From DASTPP01 sp035762175 (GTDB taxonomy: Bacteria; Myxococcota_A; Polyangia; Polyangiales; Polyangiaceae), in assembly GCA_035762175.1 (NCBI GenBank), contig DASTPP010000366.1, positions 1 through 19,440 of the forward strand: a DNA stretch of 19,440 bases, in the 5' to 3' direction. The translations under genes and the position numbers were made by a program. Below are positions 5,956 to 12,551 of the stretch, piece by piece. Under the pieces are notes generated by a model. That model saw nothing but the letters and a program-made list of their open reading frames with translations. It was not told the origin of the DNA and did not search any database. Within the stretch, counting starts at the first letter, position 1. Every line of letters begins with the position of its first letter.

Positions 5956-7295
5956 GGGCGGTACTTCTTGACCAGGCGGTAGAGGTGCGAACGATTGACC
6001 TGCGCCTCGCGCGCGGCGTTCGCGACGTTGCCGCCGTGCCGCTCGAGCAGGCGCGCGACGTAGTAGGCCTCGCCCCGCGCGAGCCACGCCTCGCGGAACT
6101 CGTGAAAGGGCCCGGCGGCGCGGGCATCTTCGCCGGGCTCGGGCGGGGCGGCCGCGGGCGGGGGCGGGGGCGCGGCCGAGGGGCGAGTGACGGGGTCTTG
6201 CCCGCGCGCGCGGGCGAGGGCGAGGGCGGCCTCGGGGCCGAAGGCGAGCACGCGCTCGGCAAAGTTGCGCAGCTCGCGCACGTTGCCGAGCCAGGGCAGG
6301 CGCTCGAGCTCGTCGACGACCGCGGCCGAGAGCGCCTCGCGGGCGGGGCGGCCCAAGAAGTGGCCCAAAAGGTCGGCGATGTCGTCGGGGCGCTCGCGCA
6401 GCGGCGGCACCCGCAGGGGCAGGGCGGCGAGCCGGAAGTACAAGTCTTCGCGGAACGCCCCGCATGCCACCATGCCGAGCAGATCGCGGTGCGTCGCCGA
6501 CACGACGCGAAGGTCGAGCGGGCGCGGCGCCGCCTCGCCCAGGCGGCGCACCGACTTCGACTCGAGCACGCGCAAGAGCTTCGGCTGCGCCGTGAGCGGC
6601 AGCTCGCCCACGCCGTCGAGAAAGAGGGTGCCGCCCGAGGCCTGCTCGAAGGCGCCCGCGCGCGCCGCCGCCGCCCCCGGGAAGGCCCCCTCGGCGTGCC
6701 CGAAGAGCTCGATCTCGAGCAGGGGCTCGGGCAGCGCGCCGCAGTCGACGACGACGAAGGGGCCCTCGCGCCGCGCCGAGGCCTGGTGCAGGGCGAGCGC
6801 GCAGAGCTCTTTGCCCGCGCCCGTCTCGCCCTCGATGAGCGCCGCCGCGTCGCTCGCCGCGACGCGCGCGAGCCGGGCGAACAGCTCGCGCATCGGCCGC
6901 GAGCCGCCCAGCAGCCCGCCGAAGCCGCCCGAGGGCCACCGCTCGGGGGGAGGGGCCTCGGCCGAGCCCACCAGCACCTCGACCGAGCCGAGGCGCAGGC
7001 TCGCCCCGAAGGGCACGACCCCCTCGCGCAGGCGCAGCGCCCCGACCCAGGTGCCGTTCATGCTGCCGAGATCGCGCACCCAGAGCCCGCCCGGCGCGGC
7101 CTCGATCTCGGCGTGCAGCCGCGAGACGCTGCGGTGGGCGACGACGAGCGCGGCGCTCGACGCCGACCCCACCGCGACGCGCCCCTCGACCGCGTGCGCC
7201 CGGGGGCCGCGCGTGTCTCGCCAGGCGAGGCGCGGCACGCGGTGGGGGCCGGCGCCCGGCTCGTACGACTCGGGGACGGTGGGCTCGTCGGACAT
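5952..7295 (-). CDS. FHA-AAA+-Fis transcription regulator with degenerate sigma-54 motifs
   Basis: The 447-residue protein starts at the ATG at 7295. A GTG at 7310 would add five residues but overlaps a -10-like TATAGT. An FHA domain (about 20-110) has SVSRLHAE and SMNGTW, but Ser44 replaces the usual Arg of the GR motif. The AAA+ domain (about 130-345) is of NtrC/sigma-54-activator type, with Walker A GETGAGKE (156-163), FREDLYFRL and WLGNVREL. Two key motifs are changed: GAFTGA reads GAFPGA (203-208), and the Walker B LFLDEIGELP reads LFLDGVGELP (Asp227 kept, Glu replaced by Gly228). A Fis-type helix-turn-helix closes the protein (about 408-447). Family knowledge says GAFTGA contacts sigma-54 and the Walker B Glu supports ATP hydrolysis, so conventional activation is doubtful. 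It is probably the DNA-binding partner of the coupled kinase. Confidence 0.88.
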   Translation of the reverse strand: MSDEPTVPESYEPGAGPHRVPRLAWRDTRGPRAHAVEGRVAVGSASSAALVVAHRSVSRLHAEIEAAPGGLWVRDLGSMNGTWVGALRLREGVVPFGASLRLGSVEVLVGSAEAPPPERWPSGGFGGLLGGSRPMRELFARLARVAASDAAALIEGETGAGKELCALALHQASARREGPFVVVDCGALPEPLLEIELFGHAEGAFPGAAAARAGAFEQASGGTLFLDGVGELPLTAQPKLLRVLESKSVRRLGEAAPRPLDLRVVSATHRDLLGMVACGAFREDLYFRLAALPLRVPPLRERPDDIADLLGHFLGRPAREALSAAVVDELERLPWLGNVRELRNFAERVLAFGPEAALALARARGQDPVTRPSAAPPPPPAAAPPEPGEDARAAGPFHEFREAWLARGEAYYVARLLERHGGNVANAAREAQVNRSHLYRLVKKYRP

Positions 7296-7308
7296 GCCTC
7301 GGTCGGGC

Positions 7309-7357
7309 ACTATATTCTCAGCCGCGGGCGGGGCGAACCCTGACCGACAATGTCAGG
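7309..7357 (-). promoter_or_regulatory. Putative promoter and dyad upstream of the FHA regulator
   Basis: On the minus strand TATAGT (7309-7314) is a good -10-like hexamer just upstream of the ATG at 7295. A TTCGCC about 17 bp further up is a weak -35. CCTGAC (7339-7344) and GTCAGG (7352-7357) form a 6-bp dyad with a 7-bp centre just upstream, suited to an operator. If TATAGT is the -10, the mRNA would have a very short leader, which argues for the ATG start over the GTG at 7310. Confidence 0.35.
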
Positions 7358-7406
7358 CCCCCGGCTTGTGCGCGGCGCGCCACCGTGCTTTTCGGGTCGG
7401 CGCCGT

Positions 7407-7486
7407 GCGGCCGGGCGAACCCGACACCCGGGGTTGCCACGCGGCCGGGCGGGCCCGACACCCGGGCTCGCCACGCGGCGGGCGGG
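7407..7486. repeat. 34-bp tandem repeat in a divergent intergenic region
   Basis: Two 34-bp units (7407-7440 and 7441-7474) share GCGGCCGGGCG, CCCGACACCCGGG and GCCAC. A partial third unit (GCGGCGGGCGGG) reaches about 7486. It lies between the divergent genes starting at 7295 and 7501. It could hold operator copies for either gene or be inert repeat DNA. Confidence 0.7.
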
Positions 7487-7500
7487 AGGCACGACGCGCG

Positions 7501-8058
7501 ATGGATCTTTATTCGGAAGACGCGGTGTTCATGTTCCACTCGCGCTCGAAAGACGCGCCCCCCGGCGCGGGCGTCGGCGAGCTCCTGCGCCTGCCCGAGG
7601 GGGCCTTCGCGGCCCTCGCCGCGCACCCGGGCTGGCGGCAGAAGCTCTCGAACTTCGCCCCCGCGCCCTTCGAGCTCGACGGGCTGCGCTGGGCGAGCGT
7701 CGAGCATTGCTTTCAGGGCTCGAAGTTCTCGGCCGTCGACCCGGCCTACTACCGTAGCTTCGCGCTCGACAGCGGCAGCGAGCTCTCGCGCGCCGACGGC
7801 GCCGCCGCCAAGAGCGCCGGCGGGCGGCGCGGCCGCCCCATGACGCCCGACCAGATCGCCTCTTGGGAGGCGCGCAAGCACGGCGTGATGCGCCGCGCGC
7901 TCGAGGCGAAGTACCGGCAGAACGACGAGCCCCGCGCCATCTTGCTCGCGACCTGGCCGGCGAAGCTGACGCACCGCCCGCTGCGCTCGACGCACACGCA
8001 GGTCGAGCACAGCCTGATGGAGGTGCGCCTGCTCTTGCGCCAGGAGGCCAGCCTCTGA
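7501..8058 (+). CDS. NADAR/YbiA-like family protein
   Basis: The 185-residue protein starts at the ATG at 7501. It has the NADAR signature: KLSNFAPAPFELDGLRWAS followed by VEHCFQGSKF (about residues 50-80), then an Ala/Arg-rich segment, W-EARKHGVMRRALEAKYRQN (about 121-140) and ILLATWPAKLTH. Characterised relatives are N-glycosidases: YbiA acts on riboflavin-pathway intermediates, and other NADAR proteins remove ADP-ribose from DNA or nucleotides. The C-terminal part resembles the THxPLRSTHTQVEHSLMEVR branch and not the WG-x-G-x-N-x-LG form of YbiA, so the substrate cannot be assigned. It is cytoplasmic. The stop at 8056-8058 lies at the end of a unit whose copy follows directly downstream. 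Confidence 0.85.
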   Translation: MDLYSEDAVFMFHSRSKDAPPGAGVGELLRLPEGAFAALAAHPGWRQKLSNFAPAPFELDGLRWASVEHCFQGSKFSAVDPAYYRSFALDSGSELSRADGAAAKSAGGRRGRPMTPDQIASWEARKHGVMRRALEAKYRQNDEPRAILLATWPAKLTHRPLRSTHTQVEHSLMEVRLLLRQEASL

Positions 8059-8097
8059 GAGGTGCGCCTGCTCTTGCGCCGGGAGGCCGGCCTCGGA
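8020..8097 (+). repeat. 39-bp tandem duplication of the NADAR gene 3' end
   Basis: 8020-8058 encodes the last 12 residues plus the stop of the NADAR-like gene. 8059-8097 repeats it with three changes (36 of 39 identical). One of them turns the TGA stop into GGA. Both copies lie in the same reading frame. Either a duplication placed a copy downstream of the stop, or an ancestral repeat protein end acquired a stop. Confidence 0.9.
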
Positions 8098-8186
8098 ATC
8101 GGGGCGGCCGGGGCTCCCGGCGCGGCGCCGGCGGGCGGCGAGCGGTCGTCGCGTCGCGGCCGCCGGCGCGCGGAGGAGGGGTGGCC

Positions 8187-8215
8187 GCGGCCGGGCCCCA
8201 GTGGTAGGGGCCGGG
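8187..8215 (+). other. Hairpin covering the permease ribosome binding region
   Basis: GGCCCC (8194-8199) pairs with GGGGCC (8207-8212) around AGTGGTA, and the stem continues past one mismatch for three more pairs. The AGGGG inside the 3' arm is the closest Shine-Dalgarno-like sequence for the permease ATG at 8222. It could limit translation of the permease or terminate the NADAR transcript. There is no T-tract. Confidence 0.35.
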
Positions 8216-8221
8216 CGCGCC

Positions 8222-9760
8222 ATGCGACCCTTCGCCCGCAAGCCGGTGTCCGCGATCCTCGACGAGGCGCGCGAGGGGGGCGCGGGCCTGCGGCGGCGCC
8301 TCGGCACCTTCGACCTCTTGGCGCTCGGGGTCGGCGGCACCATCGGCGTCGGCATCTTCGTGCTGACGGGCGTCGCGGCGGCGCGCTACGCGGGCCCCGC
8401 GATCGTGCTCTCGTTCGTGCTCGCGGCGCTGGTCTGCGCGATCGCGGGGCTCTGCTACGCCGAGTTCGCCGCGCTCTTGCCCGTCTCGGGCTCGGCCTAC
8501 ACCTACGGCTACGCCACGATGGGCGAGCTCTTCGCCTGGACGGTGGGCTGGGACTTGCTGCTCGAGTACACGGTCGGCGCCGCCCTGCTCGCGGGCGGCT
8601 GGGGCGCGACGCTGACGAGCATCGCCCGCGACGCGGGGCTCGCGGTGCCGCCGGCGCTCTCGGACGCGACGGGCACGGTGCTCGTCGCGTACGAGGGCGC
8701 GTGGCGGCCGCTCGCGTCGGTCGCGCCGCTCGCGCGCGCCGCGGGCGTCGACCCGGACGCGCTGCCGCGCGTGACCGCCGCCTGCAACGCGCCCGCCGTC
8801 GCCATCGCCCTGGTGGTGACGGGGCTCTTGATGCTGGGCGTGCGCGAGGGGGCGCGGCTGAACGGCCTCTTCGTCGCGCTGAAGGTGCTGACGGTGTTCG
8901 CCTTCCTCGGCGTGGGCGGGGCGCACCTCTTGAAAAACCCGGGCCTCGCCGCCGCGAACTGGGCGCCCTTTCTGCCCGCGAACCGCGGCGAGTTCGGCGC
9001 CTTCGGCTGGTCGGGCGTCGCGCGCGCGGCGAGCGTCGTCTTCTTCTCGTACCTCGGCTTCGACTCGGTCTCGACCGCGGCCCAAGAGGCCAAGCGGCCC
9101 CAGCGCGACATGCCGCTCACCATTCTCGGCACGCTCGGGGTCTGCACGCTGCTCTACGTGGCCGTGGCGGGCGTGCTGACGGGCATCGTGCCCTACCCGC
9201 GGCTCGACGTCGCCGCCCCCGTCGCCCTCGCCCTCGACGAGGCGGGCGCGCGCTGGGGCGGCACGCTGGTCAAGGCGGGCACGCTGCTCGGCGTCACCAC
9301 CAACCTCTTCGTCGTGCTCTACGCCCAGAGCCGCATCTCGTTCACGATGGCGCGCGACGGCCTGCTGCCGCCCTGGGTCGGGCGCGCGCACCCGACGACG
9401 GGCGCCCCGCGCGCCTCGGCGCTCGTCGCCGGCCTGATCGTCGCGGCCATGGCGGGGCTCTTCCCCATCGCCGCGCTCGGCGACATGGTCAGCATCGGCA
9501 CCCTCTTCGCGTTCGCCGCCGTCTGCCTCGCCGTGCCCGTCCTGCGCGCGCGCCGCCCCGACCTGCCCCGGCCCTTCCGCACGCCGCTGGTGCCCGCCGT
9601 GCCCGCCCTCGGCGCCCTGCTCTCGTTCGCCATGATGCTCAGCCTGCCGGGCGCCACCTGGGTGCGCTTCGCCGTCTGGCTCGCCCTGGGCCTCGCGGTC
9701 TACGCCCTGTACGGCGCGAAAAAGAGCCGCTGGCGCGAGGGCGGGGCCCCTCATACCTAA
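8222..9760 (+). CDS. APC-superfamily amino acid permease (cationic amino acid transporter type)
   Basis: The 512-residue integral membrane protein starts at the ATG at 8222; an upstream GTG at 8201 is less likely. The first helix contains GGTIGVGIFVLTG (38-50), the broken-helix substrate site of the APC fold. CYAEFAALLPVSGSAYTYGY (about 78-97), FFSYLGFDSVSTAAQEAKRPQRDMP and ARDGLLPPWVGR are typical of the CAT/YfnA branch. At least 12 membrane helices are seen, with a further hydrophobic pair at the C-terminus. An extended loop of about 60 residues (around 140-195, including AACNAP) lies between two early helices. It is expected to import amino acids, possibly cationic ones, with proton or exchange coupling; substrate is inferred from family only. 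It has no obvious operon partner. Confidence 0.92.
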   Translation: MRPFARKPVSAILDEAREGGAGLRRRLGTFDLLALGVGGTIGVGIFVLTGVAAARYAGPAIVLSFVLAALVCAIAGLCYAEFAALLPVSGSAYTYGYATMGELFAWTVGWDLLLEYTVGAALLAGGWGATLTSIARDAGLAVPPALSDATGTVLVAYEGAWRPLASVAPLARAAGVDPDALPRVTAACNAPAVAIALVVTGLLMLGVREGARLNGLFVALKVLTVFAFLGVGGAHLLKNPGLAAANWAPFLPANRGEFGAFGWSGVARAASVVFFSYLGFDSVSTAAQEAKRPQRDMPLTILGTLGVCTLLYVAVAGVLTGIVPYPRLDVAAPVALALDEAGARWGGTLVKAGTLLGVTTNLFVVLYAQSRISFTMARDGLLPPWVGRAHPTTGAPRASALVAGLIVAAMAGLFPIAALGDMVSIGTLFAFAAVCLAVPVLRARRPDLPRPFRTPLVPAVPALGALLSFAMMLSLPGATWVRFAVWLALGLAVYALYGAKKSRWREGGAPHT

Positions 9761-9771
9761 CATGAGGCCCC
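9743..9771 (+). terminator. Hairpin spanning the permease stop codon
   Basis: CCTCAT (9749-9754) pairs with ATGAGG (9762-9767) around ACCTAAC, which contains the TAA stop. After a two-base bulge, GGGG (9743-9746) pairs with CCCC (9768-9771). This gives about 10 bp in all. No T-tract follows. It could serve as terminator for the permease gene, and it echoes the stop-codon hairpin at 3639-3660. Confidence 0.4.
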
Positions 9772-9899
9772 GGCGGGCCCCCCTCGCGCAGGGACGTTTC
9801 GAACCTCGGGGCGAGCCGAGCGGCGCTTGCGGCCGCCCGACCCCTCCGCTTACCTTACCCCCTGCCCCCAGGGCCCTGCCCGATCAGGCGGCGAACGTC

Positions 9900-12236
9900 A
9901 TGTGGCTCTTGACGATCGAAGACGACGAGGGGTCGACGCTCTACCACCGACTCTCGGGCGAGCGCTGCACGCTCGGGCGCGCGCCCGACCGCGACATCGT
10001 GCTCGCCCACTACGACGTCTCGCGCCGCCACGCCCGCCTCGAGCGCCGGGCCGAGGGCTGGTTCGTCATCGACGAGGGCAGCGAGAACGGGTCGTACCTC
10101 AACGATCTGCTCGTCGAAGGGCCGACGCCGCTCGGCGACCAAGACTGCGTGCAGCTGGGCGGCTACCGCCTGACGCTGTCGAGCGATCACGACACGAGCC
10201 TGCTCACGCCGGCGCCGCGCTACGTGCTGCCCGCGCGCCTGCGGGTGCTCGCCGGCACCTCGGCCGGCGCCGAGCTCAGCTTCGGGCCGAGCGAGGGCCT
10301 GACCATCGGCCACGGCGACGAGTGCGACCTGCGGCTCGTGCACGGCGGCGTCAAGCGCGTGCACGCGCTCGTGCGACCGCTCGGGGGGGGGCGGCACGAG
10401 ATCGTCGACAAGAGCGGGCTCGGCTTTCTGGTCAACGGGCGCAGGCTCTCGTGCAAGGTGCTCGAGGCGGGCGACGCCATCGGCATCGGGGGCGCCTCGC
10501 TCTTGCGCTACCTCGAGCCCGAGCAGGCCCCCGACCCGCGCTTCGACCAGACGCTCGGCGAGGTGCTGCCGCCCTCGGCGCTCGCCCCGGCCGAAGACTC
10601 GGTCGAGGTCGAGATCGACGTCTTGGTCGAGGCCGATCCGGGCGGCGGCGCCGAGAGTCGCTCCTCGTGGAAGCTACGGGCCGCGCCGGCCTGGCTCGAG
10701 GGCCCCGGCCCGCTCTTGCCGCCGTCGCGGGTCGAGGCGGCGGGGCCCCGGTCGGCGCCGGCGCCGCGGGTCGAGCCGGCGGGGTTCGGGCGGCTGCGCC
10801 GGGCGACGATGGGGCGGTTGGGCGAGGCGAGCGCGGGGCGGCTGCCGGCGGCGGACGAGGCGGTGCTGACGCCGGCGGTGGGCTCGCTCCCGTCCTCGAC
10901 GCTGCGGGCGGCGCGCCGCTCCTCGACCTCCTTGCCGCCGCCGCACCGCTCGTCGGCGCCGCCGTCGCGCCGCTCGTCGGCGCCGCCGTCGCGCCGCTCG
11001 TCGATGCCGCCACCGACGCGGCGGCCGCCCTACGACGGCGGCCCGCACGGCGCGCCGGCCGGGTCGGTCGCGCCGCGCGACTCGTGGCCCCTGCCGGGCT
11101 CGTCCGACGACTCGTGGGACGAGCCAGACGTCTCGCACGACTCGGACGCGACGACGCTCGACGTCCGCGAGGCGCAGTGGTTGCGCGACGCGGTGGCGGC
11201 GTGGGCGGCGGCCGGCGGGCCCGCGGGCGGGTCGGCGTCGCGTGAGGGCGACGAAGGGGGCCGGGCGGCGGTGGTGGTGGGGGCGCCCAGCGCTTCGATG
11301 CCGGCGGCGGCCGCAAGCGTCGCCTCGGAGCGGGGCGGCGGGGCGACGTCGGGCGAGTGGGGGCCGGGCAGCGGGGCGACGTCGGGCGAGTGGGGGCCGG
11401 GCGGCAAAGCGCCGGCGGGCGCGCGAACCGAGGCGGCCGGCGGCGGGGCGTCGGCGGCCGGACGGGGCGAGCCGAGGGCGGGCGAGGTGCCCGCGACCGC
11501 GCGAGGCGAAGAGCGAGGCGGCAGGGGGGCGTGGGCGGGCGTGCCCGCGGCGAACGACCGGGCGCCCGCGGCGGGGCATGCGTCGCGCGAGGGGGTGCGG
11601 GTATGGGTGGCGGCGGTCATGGCGCTCGCGCTCGCGGTGGCAACGTTCGGCGTGTTGCAGGGGGCTCGAAGGCTCGCGGGCGAGGCGAAGCCGGCGGAGG
11701 CAACGACCCCGGCCGTCGCTGCGACGCCGGCCGAGGTTGCCGAGGCGCCCGCGGCCGTCAAGAGGGCGGCTGCCGCGCCCGCCGAGCCTTCGAAGCCGGC
11801 GGCTGCCGCGCCCGCCGAGCCTTCGAAGCCGGCGGCCGTGGCCGTGGCTGAGCCTTCGAAGCCGGCGGCCGTGGCCGTGGCTGAGCCTTCGAAGCCGGCG
11901 GCTGCGGCTGCGGCTGAGCCTTCGAAGCCGGCGGCCGCGGCTGAGCCTTCGAAGCCGGCGGCCGTGGCCGTGGCTGAGCCTTCGAAGCCGGCGGCCGCGG
12001 CCGGGCCGGTGGCGAACGTGCAGACCGCGGCCCGAAGGGGCGACGAGCCGCCCCGGAAGGCGACGCGGGCCGAGAGCGCCGAGCGCCGCCGCACCCGCCT
12101 GGCGGCCCGCGCGCGCCGCGGCCAGGCGTCCGTGGCCGAGCTGCGAGTCCTCTTGAGCCTGTGCCGCGAGGTCGGCGACGCCTCTTGCGTCGGCGACGCG
12201 CTGGCGTGGCTACGGCGGACGGAAGGCGGGCCCTGA
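9900..12236 (+). CDS. Double-FHA, single-pass membrane protein with repeat stalk
   Basis: The 778-residue protein starts at the ATG at 9900. An in-frame ATG at 9762 would add a Pro/Arg-rich, unlikely leader. FHA domain 1 (about 1-95) has all core residues: LGRAPD (Gly26, Arg27), VSRRHA (Ser41, Arg42, His44) and ENGSY (Asn63). FHA domain 2 (about 110-205) is degenerate: IGHGDE replaces GR, and GVKRVHA replaces SRxH. Residues about 230-560 are disordered, with RRSSAPPS and GATSGEWGPG repeats. A hydrophobic helix (about 568-588, VWVAAVMALALAVATFGVLQ) predicts the N-terminal FHA part is cytoplasmic. Beyond it, seven copies of AEPSKPAA form a stalk, then a basic segment, then a short Cys-containing helical end (SLCREVGDASCVGDALAWLRR). 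It probably reads phosphothreonine on kinase partners and links this to the envelope; no partner is proven. Confidence 0.85.
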   Translation: MWLLTIEDDEGSTLYHRLSGERCTLGRAPDRDIVLAHYDVSRRHARLERRAEGWFVIDEGSENGSYLNDLLVEGPTPLGDQDCVQLGGYRLTLSSDHDTSLLTPAPRYVLPARLRVLAGTSAGAELSFGPSEGLTIGHGDECDLRLVHGGVKRVHALVRPLGGGRHEIVDKSGLGFLVNGRRLSCKVLEAGDAIGIGGASLLRYLEPEQAPDPRFDQTLGEVLPPSALAPAEDSVEVEIDVLVEADPGGGAESRSSWKLRAAPAWLEGPGPLLPPSRVEAAGPRSAPAPRVEPAGFGRLRRATMGRLGEASAGRLPAADEAVLTPAVGSLPSSTLRAARRSSTSLPPPHRSSAPPSRRSSAPPSRRSSMPPPTRRPPYDGGPHGAPAGSVAPRDSWPLPGSSDDSWDEPDVSHDSDATTLDVREAQWLRDAVAAWAAAGGPAGGSASREGDEGGRAAVVVGAPSASMPAAAASVASERGGGATSGEWGPGSGATSGEWGPGGKAPAGARTEAAGGGASAAGRGEPRAGEVPATARGEERGGRGAWAGVPAANDRAPAAGHASREGVRVWVAAVMALALAVATFGVLQGARRLAGEAKPAEATTPAVAATPAEVAEAPAAVKRAAAAPAEPSKPAAAAPAEPSKPAAVAVAEPSKPAAVAVAEPSKPAAAAAAEPSKPAAAAEPSKPAAVAVAEPSKPAAAAGPVANVQTAARRGDEPPRKATRAESAERRRTRLAARARRGQASVAELRVLLSLCREVGDASCVGDALAWLRRTEGGP
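11784..12000 (+). repeat. 33-bp repeats encoding AEPSKPAA units
   Basis: GAGCCTTCGAAGCCGGCG recurs seven times, starting at 11784, 11817, 11850, 11883, 11916, 11943 and 11976. The spacing is 33 bp except for one 27-bp step, so one unit has lost two codons. The core PSKP codons are invariant while the Ala/Val linkers vary. It is the periplasmic stalk of the double-FHA protein and probably varies in copy number between strains. Confidence 0.92.
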
Positions 12237-12238
12237 CC

Positions 12239-12408
12239 CCTAGGCTCTGTCGGACGAAGGCTCCCGTCGCCCGGCGCCCGATCCGCGGCGCCGTCGGCCG
12301 GGGCCGGGAGCTCGAAATCCGGGCGCGGATTCCTTCGCCCCCGGCCCCGGCCGACGGCGTGCGTCTCGGCCGCCGCGCTCGGTCCGCCTTCGTCCGACAG
12401 AGCCTAGG
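12239..12408. mobile_element. 170-bp near-complete palindrome, miniature inverted-repeat-like element
   Basis: The outer 22 bp (12239-12260) are perfectly complementary to 12387-12408; the arm begins CCTAGGCTCTGTCGG. Inner arms 12289-12308 and 12340-12359 are a second perfect 20-bp match. Between them 12269-12286 pairs with its partner at about 14 of 18 positions. At the apex AATCCG (12316-12321) pairs with CGGATT (12326-12331). The whole element can form one long hairpin. It begins 2 bp after the stop of the double-FHA gene. No transposase and no clear target-site duplication are seen. It could be a non-autonomous element, a dispersed repeat or a strong terminator. Confidence 0.6.
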
Positions 12409-12434
12409 CGAGGGCAGGGCCTCGTCGCCCGGCT

Positions 12435-12540
12435 CACGAGGCGCTCGAAGCGCTCGGGCGCCTCGAGCGCGGCGCGCACGCCCACCGCGCAGCGACCGAG
12501 TGCGCGACGAGGACGGCGTCGCGCGCAGGCCGAGCGGCCC
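12435..12540 (-). pseudogene. Possible frameshifted alpha/beta-hydrolase fragment
   Basis: On the minus strand three short pieces in different frames line up like the nucleophile-elbow region of an alpha/beta hydrolase: PLGLR, then DAVLVAHSV, then GVRAALEAPERFERLV. Joined, they resemble the usual LGL-RDAVLVGHSMGG-RAALEAPERFERLV pattern. The shifts fall at a GCGCGC run and around the Gly-Gly after the Ser. Nothing of the rest of such a protein remains, as the fragment is squeezed between the palindromic element and the lipoprotein stop at 12552. It is a weak but specific resemblance, and could be chance in GC-rich DNA. Confidence 0.3.
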
Positions 12541-12551
12541 GCGCCGGGGGG

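Noticed and set aside
3328..5982. A long plus-strand open frame across the kinase gene
   Set aside because: Composition is Gly/Arg/Ala-rich without domains, and it is antisense to a kinase with all catalytic motifs.
8062..9765. Alternative frame through the permease gene
   Set aside because: It is Arg-rich and motif-free, whereas the frame from 8222 encodes a clear membrane transporter.
9762..9899. Earlier ATG start for the double-FHA protein
   Set aside because: It would add a Pro/Arg-rich leader overlapping the permease terminator hairpin; the FHA domain begins right at the ATG at 9900.
11784..12000. CRISPR-like array
   Set aside because: The regular 33-bp repeats lack unique spacers and encode in-frame AEPSKPAA units within a protein.
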